Of a stretch of 64,000 nt of DNA, positions 11,560 to 23,147 are shown piece after piece. The position numbers and the translations under genes are program-made. The notes beneath the pieces are model-generated. The model saw nothing but the letters and a program-made list of their open reading frames with translations. It made no database searches and was not told where the DNA came from. The stretch comes from Pocillopora verrucosa (Eukaryota > Cnidaria > Anthozoa > Scleractinia > Pocilloporidae). Every line of letters begins with the position of its first letter. Positions within the stretch are counted from its first letter, which is position 1. Where the stretch lies: NCBI RefSeq assembly GCF_036669915.1, contig NC_089315.1, positions 19,535,010 to 19,599,009 of the forward strand. The letters run 5' to 3'.

Positions 11560-13783
11560 ATGTACTTTATTTACGATTGCAGTGAGATTTAACGAAAAAT
11601 CTCCCTCTTAGAGCTTCCGTACAGACAAGATCTGTTAAACCTTAGATTCGCAAGAATCATCACATTAAGACTTCCTCAGTAGTGATAATCATCTAAAATG
11701 CGCAAACTGACAAATTGTTTGTGCTGTCAAATACTGCATTGGACTGAATTCGGCTTTTTTTCATTCGTGCTTTCCATTTGAATGAATCACCAATACTGAG
11801 AGGAAAGCAATTCAAAACATATGTATAATTACTTTTTCAGTGGCGCTACAAATGATCCCTCCTTAACCAAATGAACTTTCATTTGTAGAGCGGGTGATTA
11901 AATATATCATTCGTGTGAATATGAGACTGAAAGCTTTCTCAGTTCAAGCTAGTTACGTAAATCGCTTCAAGAAAAACTTGAATTCGTGGCAATCTCCAGT
12001 TACATAAAACTTTTTAATTTTGAAGAAATGTAAAATGGTTTCCGTGTTTACATAGCCTGATGTAAACACGCGGGAGGTTGGGAGAACACGAGATAAGCGT
12101 AGGAAATGTAAACATGGCTATGTAAACTCGGAAACCATTTTACATTTCTTTTATAAAATAACTAATGAAAGAGGAACGAAAACCGTGTTTACATACGCTC
12201 ATGTAAAATGGTTTTATGGCCAATCAGAGCGTCTCTTGTTTTCAAGAAATACGATTGTTCTGAATAAAATTTCATTTAAAATCTTCACTTCAGAAATCGG
12301 CAAGTTTTCTCCTTTTATGCTCGATCGATTAATAATAATCATAGTAAAAGCCTTATTCGAGTCTCAAATTTTTAGCCGAGCATAAAGCTTTACGCTTAAT
12401 CGAGGAGACAGTATATAATTAAAAAACAGACCTATATATGCAAGTGTAATTCGAAAAGAGAATACGTGAACATGTTTATATCTTTTATAACTCTAGCTAT
12501 ATTAAAAATCTATGGGATACGAAAATGTGAGAATTAGAGTCTAGCAGATGCATTTATGAGTAGCTAAAACTAAAACTAGTTGGCAAGCACCTCAAGGCCC
12601 TGTTTTCAAATATTTTTCTTGAAATTACTCAAGGTTGGTTTTCCTTCAACTTTTCAGAGGTATGAAATAACAGTAAAGTATGAAACAACAGTAAGAGGTA
12701 AATAGAAAGACACCTTTAATATGATTTTTTTTACAGGGTAATGACTCGTACTAGTGATGTCATTTAGCTCGGGAAAAATTTAATTATGACATTTTCTGAG
12801 TTCGCTATACAAATATTCAAAATTAATGTATGGCCACAGGAGCAAACTTATTTTAAGATGTTTGTGTAATCAATTACGTTTTGCAGCTCCTTTATTTCCG
12901 TTTCAGATTCATAGTGGCTTTTATGGATAACATGCTAAAGTTAGCCTGTTAAACCCTGGATACAATTTCTTTTTTTTTCAAACATCTTTTGAGCAGAAAG
13001 ACATGAAAAATATTGTCGTATCACGGAAGCTTTCATGTATTCGGCAAGTGACTGATTTATTCTTATTGCGTTTCCCTTGAGCGATAGTCCTTGTAATAGA
13101 ATGAAAGTTACGCCTTTTAAACAAAATTTATTATTTAGGAACCTCTTGTTGCTCTCGGCTAAGTCTTTAGTGACTCTTACTTATCTTTCAAGCTCTCAAA
13201 ACTTCCCGCGTGTTTCAGATCTTAATGAACGCATGAATCCATTGTTACCTGTACCCTTTAAGTTAAGAGAATTTGGCTCGCTCTGACAAAAGGCTTAGAC
13301 TTGAAAAGTGAGCCCTTTATGGTGGCTTATTTACATTATCAACTCAGTCGATAAAACCAAATTATCTTGTAATACCCTTCACTGATGCAGCATCACAGTT
13401 TCTGCAGAAACTTATCCCACTAAAAGTTGAAAAGTAATTAATCATCCAGGACACACAAAGAATTAAAAAGTTACGTTAAATTTTGGAAAAACGAGAGATT
13501 TTGAAAAGAAAGTTAGACAGGGAAGTAAAATGTAACTCACATCTCGATTGCTTCTTGACCATGCATGCAAACCGTTATGTTCTCCTTTTCGATTGTGTAT
13601 TTCGTATTTAGGATAAGTGCTTTCGCTTCTTAACAGATGGTAAGTGATTCCATGAAGAATTCATAAAGAATATCAAAAACAGCTTGCACGACGGCTTACT
13701 GAGCCTCTCATTTCTTGTTTCAAATACGGGCTCTCTTTATTTCAATCTGATAACCGTGACTTTGTAAGTCAGCTTTGAAAACA
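11560..13783. other. Intergenic between two GPCR paralogues; contains a hairpin MITE
   Basis: No gene is apparent. The region contains the long inverted repeat at 12023-12150 and related sequence near 12184-12230. The rest is AT-rich with only short chance frames. Confidence 0.5.
12023..12150. mobile_element. Hairpin MITE with 35-bp arms
   Basis: The arm at 12023-12057 (AAGAAATGTAAAATGGTTTC and onward) is the reverse complement of 12116-12150 with one mismatch. Between the arms is a further GTAAACA inverted pair. Related words (CGTGTTTACATA, ATGTAAAATGGTTTTATGG) recur at 12184-12219, next to CCAATCAGAGCG, suggesting a second, broken copy or a larger parent element. There is no coding capacity. 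Confidence 0.6.
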
Positions 13784-14722
13784 CTAAAAGTGAAGTGCTT
13801 GTCTGATTTTCTGCTTCACTGCTCGCCTTACTTCCCTGATCCTCCAGTAGTAAATAAACGGGTTTAACGTTGAGTTACAATAGAGAAAGGAAAGTGCTAT
13901 TCCCCAGTTGATGACTAAGTGTGATGAATATGTTTTATTTAAAGCATTCACAGTTTCCACTATAGTAAATGGTACATAACAAACAACAAATGCTAACTGC
14001 ACCCACAAGGCACTGTACACTGCCTTCCTGTACCGCGCCATGTTCAATGCGTTTGGTTGGTTCGGCTGCTGTTGAGCGTGATCTTGTACTTGAGCCTGAT
14101 GATGACTAAGCGTGCGGAAAATCTTTGTGTACGAGACCAGTGAGATAGATAGGCACGATGGTATGAATAAAATGCTATTCCACGTGGCTATACGGGGATC
14201 TAAAAGGTAGCATATCGCAGTGAAACCAGATAACACCCAAAAGGTAGCTAAAATAATATAAGTACGTTTCAAAGTTACGAGTACTCTGTACCTCAGCCCC
14301 AACAACAAGGCGAGAAGTCTATCCACGCTTATGGCCGCCATCGTTAACAACGACACTGAACATAATGCATAAGCTGATACGGAGAATGCGTCATATGCAA
14401 ATCTACAAAGGCTCCAGTGTTCGTAAGAGACGGACATCCAATAAGTAGCATAGAGAGGCTGGCATACCAGGCCAACCAACAGATCAGTTGTTGCCAGACA
14501 ACGATACAAAAGTTTGGACGGAGGATGAAGGGAAGATTCCTCAGGAAGAAGGACAACAAGGATGACAGAATTTCCAAGAAATGCTGTGAGGGAGAGGAGA
14601 ATGTTGGCTGCTGACAAATTAATTGATTGTTGTTGTAATCCACCGACCAAAGAAGGGGAACATGCCTGGTCATCAAATGATTGCAGATTTCCGTCCCGTG
14701 CCAAATTTTTGGTCCCGTTCAT
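13784..14722 (-). CDS. Class A (rhodopsin-family) GPCR, intact single exon, 312 aa; paralogue of 10609-11559
   Basis: The layout matches the first receptor: GNSVILV in helix 1, D80 in ATTDLLVG, DRL in helix 3, CYVP in helix 6 and NPFIY at 287-291, followed by the shared WRIREVRRAVKQ-type helix 8. The third intracellular loop keeps the glutamine-rich stretch (QVQDHAQQQP) seen in all three copies of this cluster. The helix 4-5 loop again lacks a disulfide cysteine. Both N-termini share a CSPS-x(n)-GGLQQQS segment before helix 1, which marks recent tandem duplication. It is a plasma-membrane receptor coupling to G proteins by family membership. Its ligand cannot be told from sequence. Confidence 0.88.
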   Translation of the reverse strand: MNGTKNLARDGNLQSFDDQACSPSLVGGLQQQSINLSAANILLSLTAFLGNSVILVVLLPEESSLHPPSKLLYRCLATTDLLVGLVCQPLYATYWMSVSYEHWSLCRFAYDAFSVSAYALCSVSLLTMAAISVDRLLALLLGLRYRVLVTLKRTYIILATFWVLSGFTAICYLLDPRIATWNSILFIPSCLSISLVSYTKIFRTLSHHQAQVQDHAQQQPNQPNALNMARYRKAVYSALWVQLAFVVCYVPFTIVETVNALNKTYSSHLVINWGIALSFLYCNSTLNPFIYYWRIREVRRAVKQKIRQALHF

Positions 14723-17700
14723 TTTTCAAAGTAGCCTAATGAACGGTCGTCTCTTTTTTGCGTCTTCAATTTCAGCAATTTGCATTTCATCTTTCATCAC
14801 CTGCTGCTCAATCAATATCAAAACACACTTTCTTTACAGAGTTGACATAAAACCTCCAACAGCATGAGACTTTATCCAGGACAATCGGATTTCTTGGCAA
14901 AGAGAAAAAATATTTATGTTATTGCAACCTTATCAACAGTTGTTTCGTTTTTTCTGATAGTTATTTGTAACTGTATGTAACGAAAATTATTCTTTTCTTG
15001 ACGGCACCTGCCAGGCCTCTATCTCGTAAATATGACTTCCTTAATAAAATTTGCAAACAAACTTCCTCAGTAACGTTCAGTCAGTGAAACTGCGAAGTTG
15101 AAATGCTCCCTTTGTAAATTCCTCCCATATAATCTAATATTTCTCCAAAGTTCCAAATTTTCTTAATTTTTTAGCTCCATGAACGATACAAATAATTTTA
15201 CCGTCAAGGTAGGAATATTTTTCAGCAAAATAAGCAATAAGAGCCAAAATTTAAAAGTTTGTGATGTTAACATCACTTCACTAGACATCGCAAAATCAAC
15301 ACATACTTGGGAAAACTGCCCAATAGGCTGAATTATTTGCTGTTAATATCAGTTTTGACAACAACTTTTGATCATTCTGGAAACAATTTGAATACAAACT
15401 CAGAATCTGACAAACTCCTCCAGCTTTTCTGTTCTTCTCTACGCTTCACATCCGACTAAAAGTGAAAGGGGAGACATAGCTCGAAAGGGACGAAATCTAT
15501 GTCCACGAAAAGACTGAGATTATCTGAATATACTGCTGTTTTCTTCATCCAACTGAGAAAGTGACAAAAGTGTTTCTTTATTGCATCGTGGAGCAATAAT
15601 GTAGCCGCTTTCATTGCTTATCTGAAGTTATGTTAAACTTTGTCCACTGGAATAAACAACTGATCGTGGTCAATATGTTATTGTTTAGTTAAGAAACAAC
15701 AGACGTTGTACTGAATAATTATGATCAAATACGATTACAAAGGAAATTTCCTGGGAAAGAACCTCAATACAAACTTAGAAGGACTTACCTATCTTTGAGT
15801 CATAAAATCACTTGTTTGGTTTCTTTGTCAGCCATCCCAGTGTCTGTGAGGAAAATAATGATAATGAATACAAAATTAATACTTTAGTTTTTAATGAAAC
15901 GTCAGACTTAAATAGCGTGCGCAGCCGACAGTGTCTATGCCCGCTCATGTCTCTTCATTTTCAGCGGTGTATATTTTATATTGGTTCGTGTGTCAGCATA
16001 AGTTCATTAAGACACGAAGCACCCAAGAGGTTTAGAGAGCATAAAAGATGTACAAGAGAAAATATAGATTGGTGAGTAATTAATAATGGTTATTAAATTG
16101 AGGGGAGTGAAATTTGGTCTTAAATTGTATGCGTGATTTCAACATTGAACAGGCGCGATGGGAGAGTTGGATTTGAATCACAAATGTGATAACACACCAA
16201 AATTTCCTGACACGAAGTTCAATTAATATTTTATTACATCAATTTTGAAATCACAAAATGAAATCGCCTAAATGCGAACAACTTAAATGTGTACAAATAT
16301 TGACTTGATCCTGTACTGAGCTGGTTTGTTAAAAGTTGCAAAGCTTGTCTCTCATATTCCTGCAGTTTACTTGGTTACTTTAAAAAAGCCTTAAAATCTG
16401 ATTGGTGGTAGTATTTCAGTGAAGCTTTCTCACTGGCTGGGAAAAAGAAGCGATTTAGAGCAAAAAATGGTGTGTTTCGTGAACAAATCGAACCGATGAG
16501 AGCCAATGAGGTAGAAAGGATTACCAGTGAATTCAAAATGGATGTTATAAAAGGTAGAATTGTAAATTGTTTTTCGAGTTTTCATAGTTTTTCATTATTC
16601 ATCCCTTCATCTCCGACCTATCATAATAAACTATTTTTCTTATTTCAGTACTCGAATATGACTCAAGATATCAAGGGATAATCGTTTATTGCCCACGGGA
16701 ATCGCATCAAAACAATTCAATCACTTGCTGTATAGGTGAAAACATGCTTGATATCATAACTACAAAGTTGAACTCGAATATCCTAAAAAAAGTTCACATC
16801 TCTGACCAAACATTAAGTTTGCGTGGTTTTATGAATTGGTAGATTGTCACCGATTTAATTTTTTCTCGAAGCAAGTAGACTGAACTTCCAATTTTCAGTT
16901 GTCCGAGGCTGATAATGGTTTACTTCTGAAATTCACACATTTGACATTAACTCTTCAAGTAATCACTACCCTATCAATAAAAGTCTGAGTCAAGAGGGAT
17001 TGGTTTTTTGTCACCTTATGAAAAATGATGATATTGAAGATGTCTCTGTGCTTACCTCTTGACTGGTAAATTAATTCGAAGGAAAGAAAATTGTGAGATG
17101 CAAAACTACAAAAGACACGCCTCCGTGATACGTGATGTTTTTCACTTGTCATTTAATTGTCGCATGTAATTCTGGTCAGAAGCAAATCATAGGGAAAAAG
17201 GTGGAAGATTTTTTCAAATCGAAATTAAATAAGAGCATTAGTTTTTAAAATTCTTTTGGTATCCCTTAAAAAAATTGGATGTACTTGCGGGTTTTTGATT
17301 TCTCTCTAACCGTTCGTTTGAGTGTATTTTTTGCTCGGTCATATTGCAAAATAATGATGTTGCAGTTATCCTTCAGGCTTTTTCTCCAAATTCAAATGCA
17401 CACCATGCAAAATGTTTCCAGGCTCAGGCTGGAAACACTTATCAACTCATAAGGCCACACCTTTTTTTTTGCAGCCTTCCGACGATGAGAATAAAAATTT
17501 TCTGAAGAGATTGGGGTGCTGAGCTGATGATATACTTTAGCCACATGTTACGGTATGATTTAACCGACAGAAAGAACACTATACTCCTACAAACCCAACT
17601 ACTTTATTAATTTTACTAGGGGGCGACTCCTATAGGCAATACTGTAATTATCCTCAATAAACTTACTTGAGCCCACTACACACTATAAATTAGGTCACCA

Positions 17701-18735
17701 ATAACACAAACCGATAGTTGTCTCCAAATCTCCTCGAGTAAACAATCTTCCACAGTAACTCTCTCTCGTTATAGCTTTCCAGACAATCCGTCGCTCCCGA
17801 CAACATCTACTACTACACGACTGAGTCCTTATATACTTTTCCAAAGGATTTTAGAACACTCCGGAAGCTTACAATACAACAATTTTGGTAGTATTACATC
17901 ATAACTACATAATCTAACAGAGTGCTCAAGAAAGTTACATAATATGACAGTAGAAAGTTTATATGTGCGTGTCAGCACGACCAGGCGATCTGCAAATTTC
18001 TAGAAATTTTTCTTTACAGTCATTATCCATAACGCAGTGTACAGAGTTTGTAAATCAAGGCAATTGATGAAACCCAATTTTTCTCCCAACCAAGACATAG
18101 TCTGACTAATTATACCTCCTTCGTATTTACCATTTGTTTATTTTTTCATTCAACATTCTGCTGGAATGGTTATGACTTATGACGAACTACATCATTTATT
18201 TATAATCTTAATTCTAGCATTAAAAAATAGGATAGCATGTGTGTCCATACAATTCTTTATAATTCCCTTTTTCATGTATCAATAGATTGTCGCTTTTTTC
18301 AATCCTCTACTGAAATGATTTACGTCTTGACTTGATATTTTATTTTCAGTTTTCCAAGGTTAATGTTTTGTTTCACAACGCTTTGAACTAAATATCTTAC
18401 AAATGTCTCCATGCCTGTCTGTTATTGTCAATTCATACCTAAGGCAAATGACGCACAAAAAACCAAAGAAAAAAAACAAGGGTGGAAAAATACTTCTTAT
18501 TCAGTCATCACACGCAACACATCCGCAGGTTTGTCCACAAACTTTAAGAAAATAATCGCTAATGAGAGATTAGGTGTAAGAAAGTAGGGTTTAAGTGACC
18601 GTGGCCGGGCAAGTGCTGTGGAGACGAAATATCTCTCGTTGCAATTTCTGGTATCTGGAGGGGAAAAAAGGAAACGACACTTTATTGAGCTGCAAAATTT
18701 TGTCGACAACTGATTCAACAGGAGGAGGAACATAG
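14723..18735. other. Intergenic; no gene seen; contains a possible solo LTR
   Basis: Frames up to 87 codons occur but none has family features or credible splice sites. The only structured segment I can point to is the LTR-like sequence at 17546-17919. Confidence 0.45.
17546..17919 (-). mobile_element. Possible solo LTR of a retrotransposon
   Basis: Read on the minus strand, the segment starts TGTTAGA and ends CGTAACA, a short inverted TGTTA/TAACA terminus. It holds TATATAAG (plus 17828-17835) about 225 bp before AATAAA (plus 17603-17608), the U3-R-U5 order expected of an LTR. I could not find a matching target-site duplication (flanks CCACA and GAGTG), nor an internal coding region. The call is tentative. 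Confidence 0.35.
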
Positions 18736-19812
18736 ATGAACGCCAGTTTTGAACAATTTACTTTATCCCCCTCTTTGGCAGATGAGTTGCATCATCGGTC
18801 CATTTCTTCCTCAGTGGTGCACATTTTCCTCTCCTTCACTACATTTCTTGGCAATTCTCTGATCCTTGTTGCTCTGCTCAAGACATATCCATTCATCCGC
18901 CGTCGAAACTCTTGTATCGTTGTCTGGCAACAACTGATCTATTAGTTGGTCTTGTTAACCAGCCTTTCTATGCTAACTTTTTTATTTCCTGCACTCTCGA
19001 AGGAGAAATTTTCGATTCTTAAATGATGCGTTTTCCCTAACAAGCTCTTTGTTCACTGAGTCATAATGAGGGTGGACAGACCTCTCGCTCTTTTGTTAAG
19101 GCTGAGATACAAACTGATTGTAACTTTGAAGTGCTTGTAAGCTATCATAATTCTGTTTTGGGTTACATCTCTCGTCACTGCTTTATCGTACATTTTGGAT
19201 CACCCTGTAACTAAGAGGTGTAGCGCTATAGTTACACCATTGTGCCTATCTATCTCACTGGCCTCGTACGCAAAGATTTTCTGCACTCTCACATGTCATC
19301 AGGCTCAGGTACAAGATCACGTCCAACAACAGCCGAGCCAACCAAATGCATTGCCATGGCGCGATACAAAAAGGCAGTGTATAGTGCACTGTGGATGGCT
19401 CTTTCGAAATCTCCTAGGCGATGATAAGCATTGCCGAGATTGCAGTAACTCTTTCCCTCTCCAGCCTTGTCTCCCACTTCTTTGGCAATTTTTAGATCAC
19501 GTTCATGATACTGGATGGCTCTTTCGAAATTTCCAAGCCTATGATAAGCATTGCCGAGATTGCAGCAACTCCTCCCTTCTCCAGCTTTGTCCCCTACTTC
19601 AATAGAAAAATTTTCCATATCATATGTTGGCAATTGTAATCAGCCAGAGTAAAACACATCCATCTTACCCAAGGGTTGTATGGGAAATTGGCAGTTGTCT
19701 CAGTTTACCTTAAATCGACTTTAAACCCGTTTCGTTACTGCTGGAAGATTAATGAAGTAAGAAAAGCAGTGCGGCAGACAATCGGGCAAGCACTTTGCTG
19801 TACATGGAGTTA
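18736..19812 (+). pseudogene. Broken class A GPCR, third member of the local cluster, on the opposite strand
   Basis: It opens with MNASFEQF and an intact helix 1 (FLGNSLILVALL). A frameshift near 18890 moves the conserved LLYRCLATTDLLVGLV into another frame. Further breaks follow around 19015-19130, with VDRPLALLLRLRY and a helix 4-5 region readable in pieces (LSISLASYAKIF). After VYSALW at about 19390 the receptor sequence is interrupted by foreign TPR coding DNA. The receptor resumes near 19613 and ends with STLNPFRYCWKINEVRKAV and a stop at 19810-19812. Multiple shifts and the interruption rule out a full receptor. Confidence 0.85.
19393..19612 (-). pseudogene. Fragment of a TPR gene (about two repeats) inserted antisense in the GPCR pseudogene
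   Basis: The minus strand reads two TPR units of the form NLGNAYHRLGNFERAIQYHE, with the EVGDKAGEGKSYC linker, in one open frame. At DNA level these are two 120-bp copies starting with the same word (TGGATGGCTCTTTCGAAAT at about 19391 and 19511). The wording (NFERAIQYHERDLKIAK) differs from the array at 6.2-7.8 kb (QFKTAIEYHQRHLEIAK), so the donor was another paralogue. It replaces about 30-40 bp of receptor helix 6. Confidence 0.8.
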
Positions 19813-20217
19813 GATCCCTCTTAAGTTTTAATTGTCGTAGTGCTCTAAAAACTGACTTTTAAAGTTCACAGTTATTGTCAAGAAAAACTCGTTGGATATT
19901 TTATTGGAAGGAACAAATAAGAGGCACAATTTAATAGTCGCGCAAGCTGTTGTTGACATTCTTTAAGAAATGAATTTGAAAGCGATCTTCACAGTAATGA
20001 ACACTACTTAGGCAGTAGTGAAAATAAGGCCTGAAAAAAAAATATTCAGGCCTATTAATTTCGTTTCCAAACAATAAATTGCTTTACTGCTTTTATACTA
20101 CCCCACAAAGTTGAAGATTTCAACAAATTACATAGATCAGATCTGTGTATCACCGAAGTTTATATGAAAGGATGAATTATATACGCATTTTGATTGGTTC
20201 TTACTTATGATCTTAAT

Positions 20218-20325
20218 GTAGGACAGACACATAAACGACGTCACCTATAACAACCTTTTTTCTATTTTTTAATATAAAAATTGGTCTGTTCAATAATAGA
20301 TCAAAGAAGACGTTCAGCCGTCGTA
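20218..20325. mobile_element. Dispersed MITE-like repeat, diverged copy 1
   Basis: AGGACAGACACATAAACGAC with GTCACC at 20219-20245 resembles 31388-31412. CTGTTCAATAATAGATCA with AAGAAGACGT at 20287-20314 resembles 28278-28306. It is one of three family members in the window. Confidence 0.45.
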
Positions 20326-20336
20326 AAAACTAAAAT

Positions 20337-20342
20337 TTTATT
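20337..20342 (-). terminator. Polyadenylation signal candidate for the NR2C2AP gene
   Basis: TTTATT on the plus strand gives AATAAA on the minus strand, about 64 bp past the stop codon at 20406-20408. Confidence 0.4.
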
Positions 20343-20405
20343 TTTCATGATATGCAGGAATGTTGGTATGTACAAGCACGTAATTCAGGTATTGGAGAAT
20401 GGATG

Positions 20406-22864
20406 TCAGCAGCCTAACACATCAAGCTTGTAAATTGTAATTCTTCCAAAAAGATCTGTACTACTTGAAAATAGGATCTTTAAAACTTTCATCCTCCTTG
20501 AAATTGTGACTGGAAAAGTCTTTACTCCATGTTAAGGCATTCAACATACACAAACAAATCAATCTTTTAGAAAAGGAAGAAAATTCTGCAAATGGCAAGA
20601 CACAATTACTACAATATTTACCACAGAATGCTAGAAATAGTACAATATCTTCCTCTGGAAAAGAATTCTTAAAAAGCATGAAAAGAATCAAGGATGGGTA
20701 TCATACAGGGACTTATGTCAGTTTTTTTAAGATAGAGAGATTCCAATCCTAACACATTTAGCCAGAAACCTATTTTTGGTGAACACTACCAACCTTCCAT
20801 TTTCACCACAATCCTTTGTCATTCTTCTGTGAGATCATGGACTCTTTTGCCTTAGGGGCATTTTAGCTGGACTCTGAGGATGTCAGGATTTAGTGATGTA
20901 CTAAATTGCCTTGACTTCACGCCAGGTTTGTGTCCGTTCAATTGACTTTGATTGCAGAAATGTCAACTTGAGGTCTGTAATTATAAAAACTGCCAAGGAC
21001 TCCTTAGGGGGCTTGTGCCTTTTCTTCTTTAAATTTCATTTTTTGCACAAGAGTGCCACTTGGATTTCCTACAAACCATGGCAAAATGATGTTACATTAC
21101 CAGCATCTCATTTTGTATTCTACATCAGCTATCTTTAATTTGCCAAAGGATTACCTTGTCTTCTAGTCCATTAGAATTTTCTTATCCTGTTGTTTTTATG
21201 ACTGGGCCCTAGTATTTAGTCGAAGAAAGTTGTTCAATTTGCTCTCCATGGGCTTATCTATATGTAAAGTTGCTAAAGGATACCTGAAGTGTATTAAAAT
21301 CATCTGGATAAAATTCAAAGAATGGTGTTAAGCTGCTAGATGATGTTCCACCTTCAAGACAACACTCCTTTCCTACAAATCCACCCTGAAACTGAATCTG
21401 AATTTCCTTCACACAAACTTCTTCTGGAAATTCCAGGATAACAAATTGAGGTGAACCCTGTAAAACAGTAATTACTGAAAATTTACATACCACCCATTGG
21501 TAGACCAAATGGTGAAAAGATTCAGGAATGTCTCTCTTCCCAAATTTGGGCATATACTAATTTTGTTAGTGATTCAGACTGCCAAGGCAACTTCAGCACA
21601 AAACCATTTTTTTCTTTAAAATATCTCCACTACTCTTAATTTCATCAGCAACATTTTCATTAATGCAGCCCATAACTTGGTGCCTAAATAACAAAGCAAA
21701 TATTGAGATTCCAAGAGACTGTTTGCTCCTTGTGCTACCTTTGTTCATTTCATGTGAGGAGAGCTATGAAGTGTAAAATAACGGTGCAATTTTGCCATCT
21801 TTGTACCCTCCTTTTTTTTCTACATTACAATGTGAACAGGCTAAGACATGTGACAAATATGGAAGCTGCAAAACTTACTGACTTTAACATAAGAAATGAA
21901 TACAAAGACAAAAGAGATTTATGAATGACAGTGTTGATGCCAGTGTGTCCAAGTATAAGGGTACAGGGGAATTCCTGTTCATGAAACTTGATGGTAAGTT
22001 TCACTGGAAATTCTGCTTCAAACCATCACTAGTCAAGAGAACAATCATAGTACTACTATGAGTACTAATACTCATGGTTTATTCAACCTTTAGGGTTTAC
22101 TCAATCAGTCTATCTACCTTTAACCATGACAACAAGTACCACTGACCATTTAACATCGTAAAAACACCCCAGGTCCCCCCCCCCCCCCTTTCACCCCAGC
22201 TTTTATTTTCCTTACTTGATCTGAGTTCCAACAAGTGTCTTCATTTTTATCAAACATGTATTTCTTTCCATACTGGTTAGAATCACGGTTCAAGACAGAA
22301 CTGACTCTTGAAAAAGGAAAATTGATAAAGATTTATTAGAGAATGCAGCCCAGTGTTGTAACAACATAGCTGCTTTACATGTAGCATCCAGTTGAGGCGT
22401 TGGAGCATAGTCATTTGCTGTTTTCAAAAGTTTTGAATTTGGAGAGTGTAGGAATCGAAACGAAACAAATTTATGCTTGTTGAGAGGAAAATTTTTCTAG
22501 ACCAAGTCAGTATCTGGCCAACTGCGCATTTGTCCCTCCCCTAGCTCAACATTAACCTTAAGTTGTTATCAGTTGACAGTTGTTTAATTAGGAGAGAGGT
22601 AGGTGCATAGTTGTTCAGGTACTGACATTAATACATTTTTCTCCTATTTTTGGCGAAACCAGGCCTACAGCGACTTCAGCCTGCATCTTCCATGCACGAG
22701 AAAGAAACGATCCGAAAGCGTAATTGGTAAAATTAGCATATGATAGAAATCGTACAATCAAATATTATCATACATCATGAAAGGACAACACATCAAACTA
22801 CGCGTTTCACAGCTCACCTCACTTTGGTTTTTTCTGTCAATAAGGAGACCGATTCACCCGCCAT
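20406..22864 (-). CDS. NR2C2AP: Nuclear receptor 2C2-associated protein homologue
   Basis: Five exons give about 140 residues; human NR2C2AP has 139. They are 22818-22864, 22216-22306, 21284-21457, 20947-21002 and 20406-20460. Exon 1 reads MAGESVSLLTEKTK. Exon 2 carries RVSSVLNRDSNQYGKKYMF and CWNSDQ. Exon 3 carries FVILEFP, IQIQFQGGFVGKECCLEG and EFYPDD. Exon 5 carries TDLFGRITIYKLDVLG before the stop. These match the human protein along its length. Exon 4 (DLKLTF region) is the least certain: its donor GTCAAT is weak, though length and phase fit exactly. The fold is a small discoidin/F5-8-like beta sandwich. In mammals the protein was described as a binding partner of the orphan receptor TR4. 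The start lies 283 bp from that of SIRT6, on the other strand. Confidence 0.85.
22175..22188. repeat. Homopolymer run of 14 C
   Basis: An uninterrupted C run lies in NR2C2AP intron 2. It is a likely site of length error in sequencing or assembly. Confidence 0.95.
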
Positions 22865-23147
22865 GTTTTGATTTGAGAGCACATTCTGAGGATCTCTACA
22901 CCACAGAGATAAGGCTGTAGATGATAAACTGCTGACCGATTGAATCGACAAAGAGGGAAAATGGCGGACATGGCAGATGATCTTCAAAGGAAAATGTAGC
23001 TCCTTCATTTGAAGACAGAAATCTAATAATATCTTAGGTTTTGTATAGCGTATTAGCGCTATAGAGGGCCTGAGACGTTTTTACCTTGTTCTTCATTAGT
23101 ATAATAGAATTGTTAGTTCTACTAAACAGCGATCAAAATTTGTCCTA
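22865..23147. promoter_or_regulatory. Shared (bidirectional) promoter region of NR2C2AP and SIRT6
   Basis: The 283 bp between the two divergent start codons must hold both promoters and both 5' UTRs. I see no TATA box. AAAATGGCGGACATGG at 22959-22974 resembles a YY1-type initiator. Bidirectional use is inferred from spacing. Confidence 0.6.

Larger units (their letters stand above)
19813..20405. other. Intergenic; includes a dispersed repeat and the NR2C2AP 3' region
   Basis: No gene is seen. The minus-strand NR2C2AP 3' UTR probably lies at 20330-20405. The repeat at 20218-20325 is listed separately. Confidence 0.5.

Noticed and set aside
19289..19633. A fused TPR-GPCR gene on the minus strand
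   Set aside because: The frame beyond the TPR units is antisense to receptor sequence, so it is a chance read-through, not a designed fusion.
22814..23008. 64-codon minus-strand frame as a start exon with a longer N-terminus
   Set aside because: Only the MAGESVSLL part matches NR2C2AP; the upstream residues come from the promoter region.
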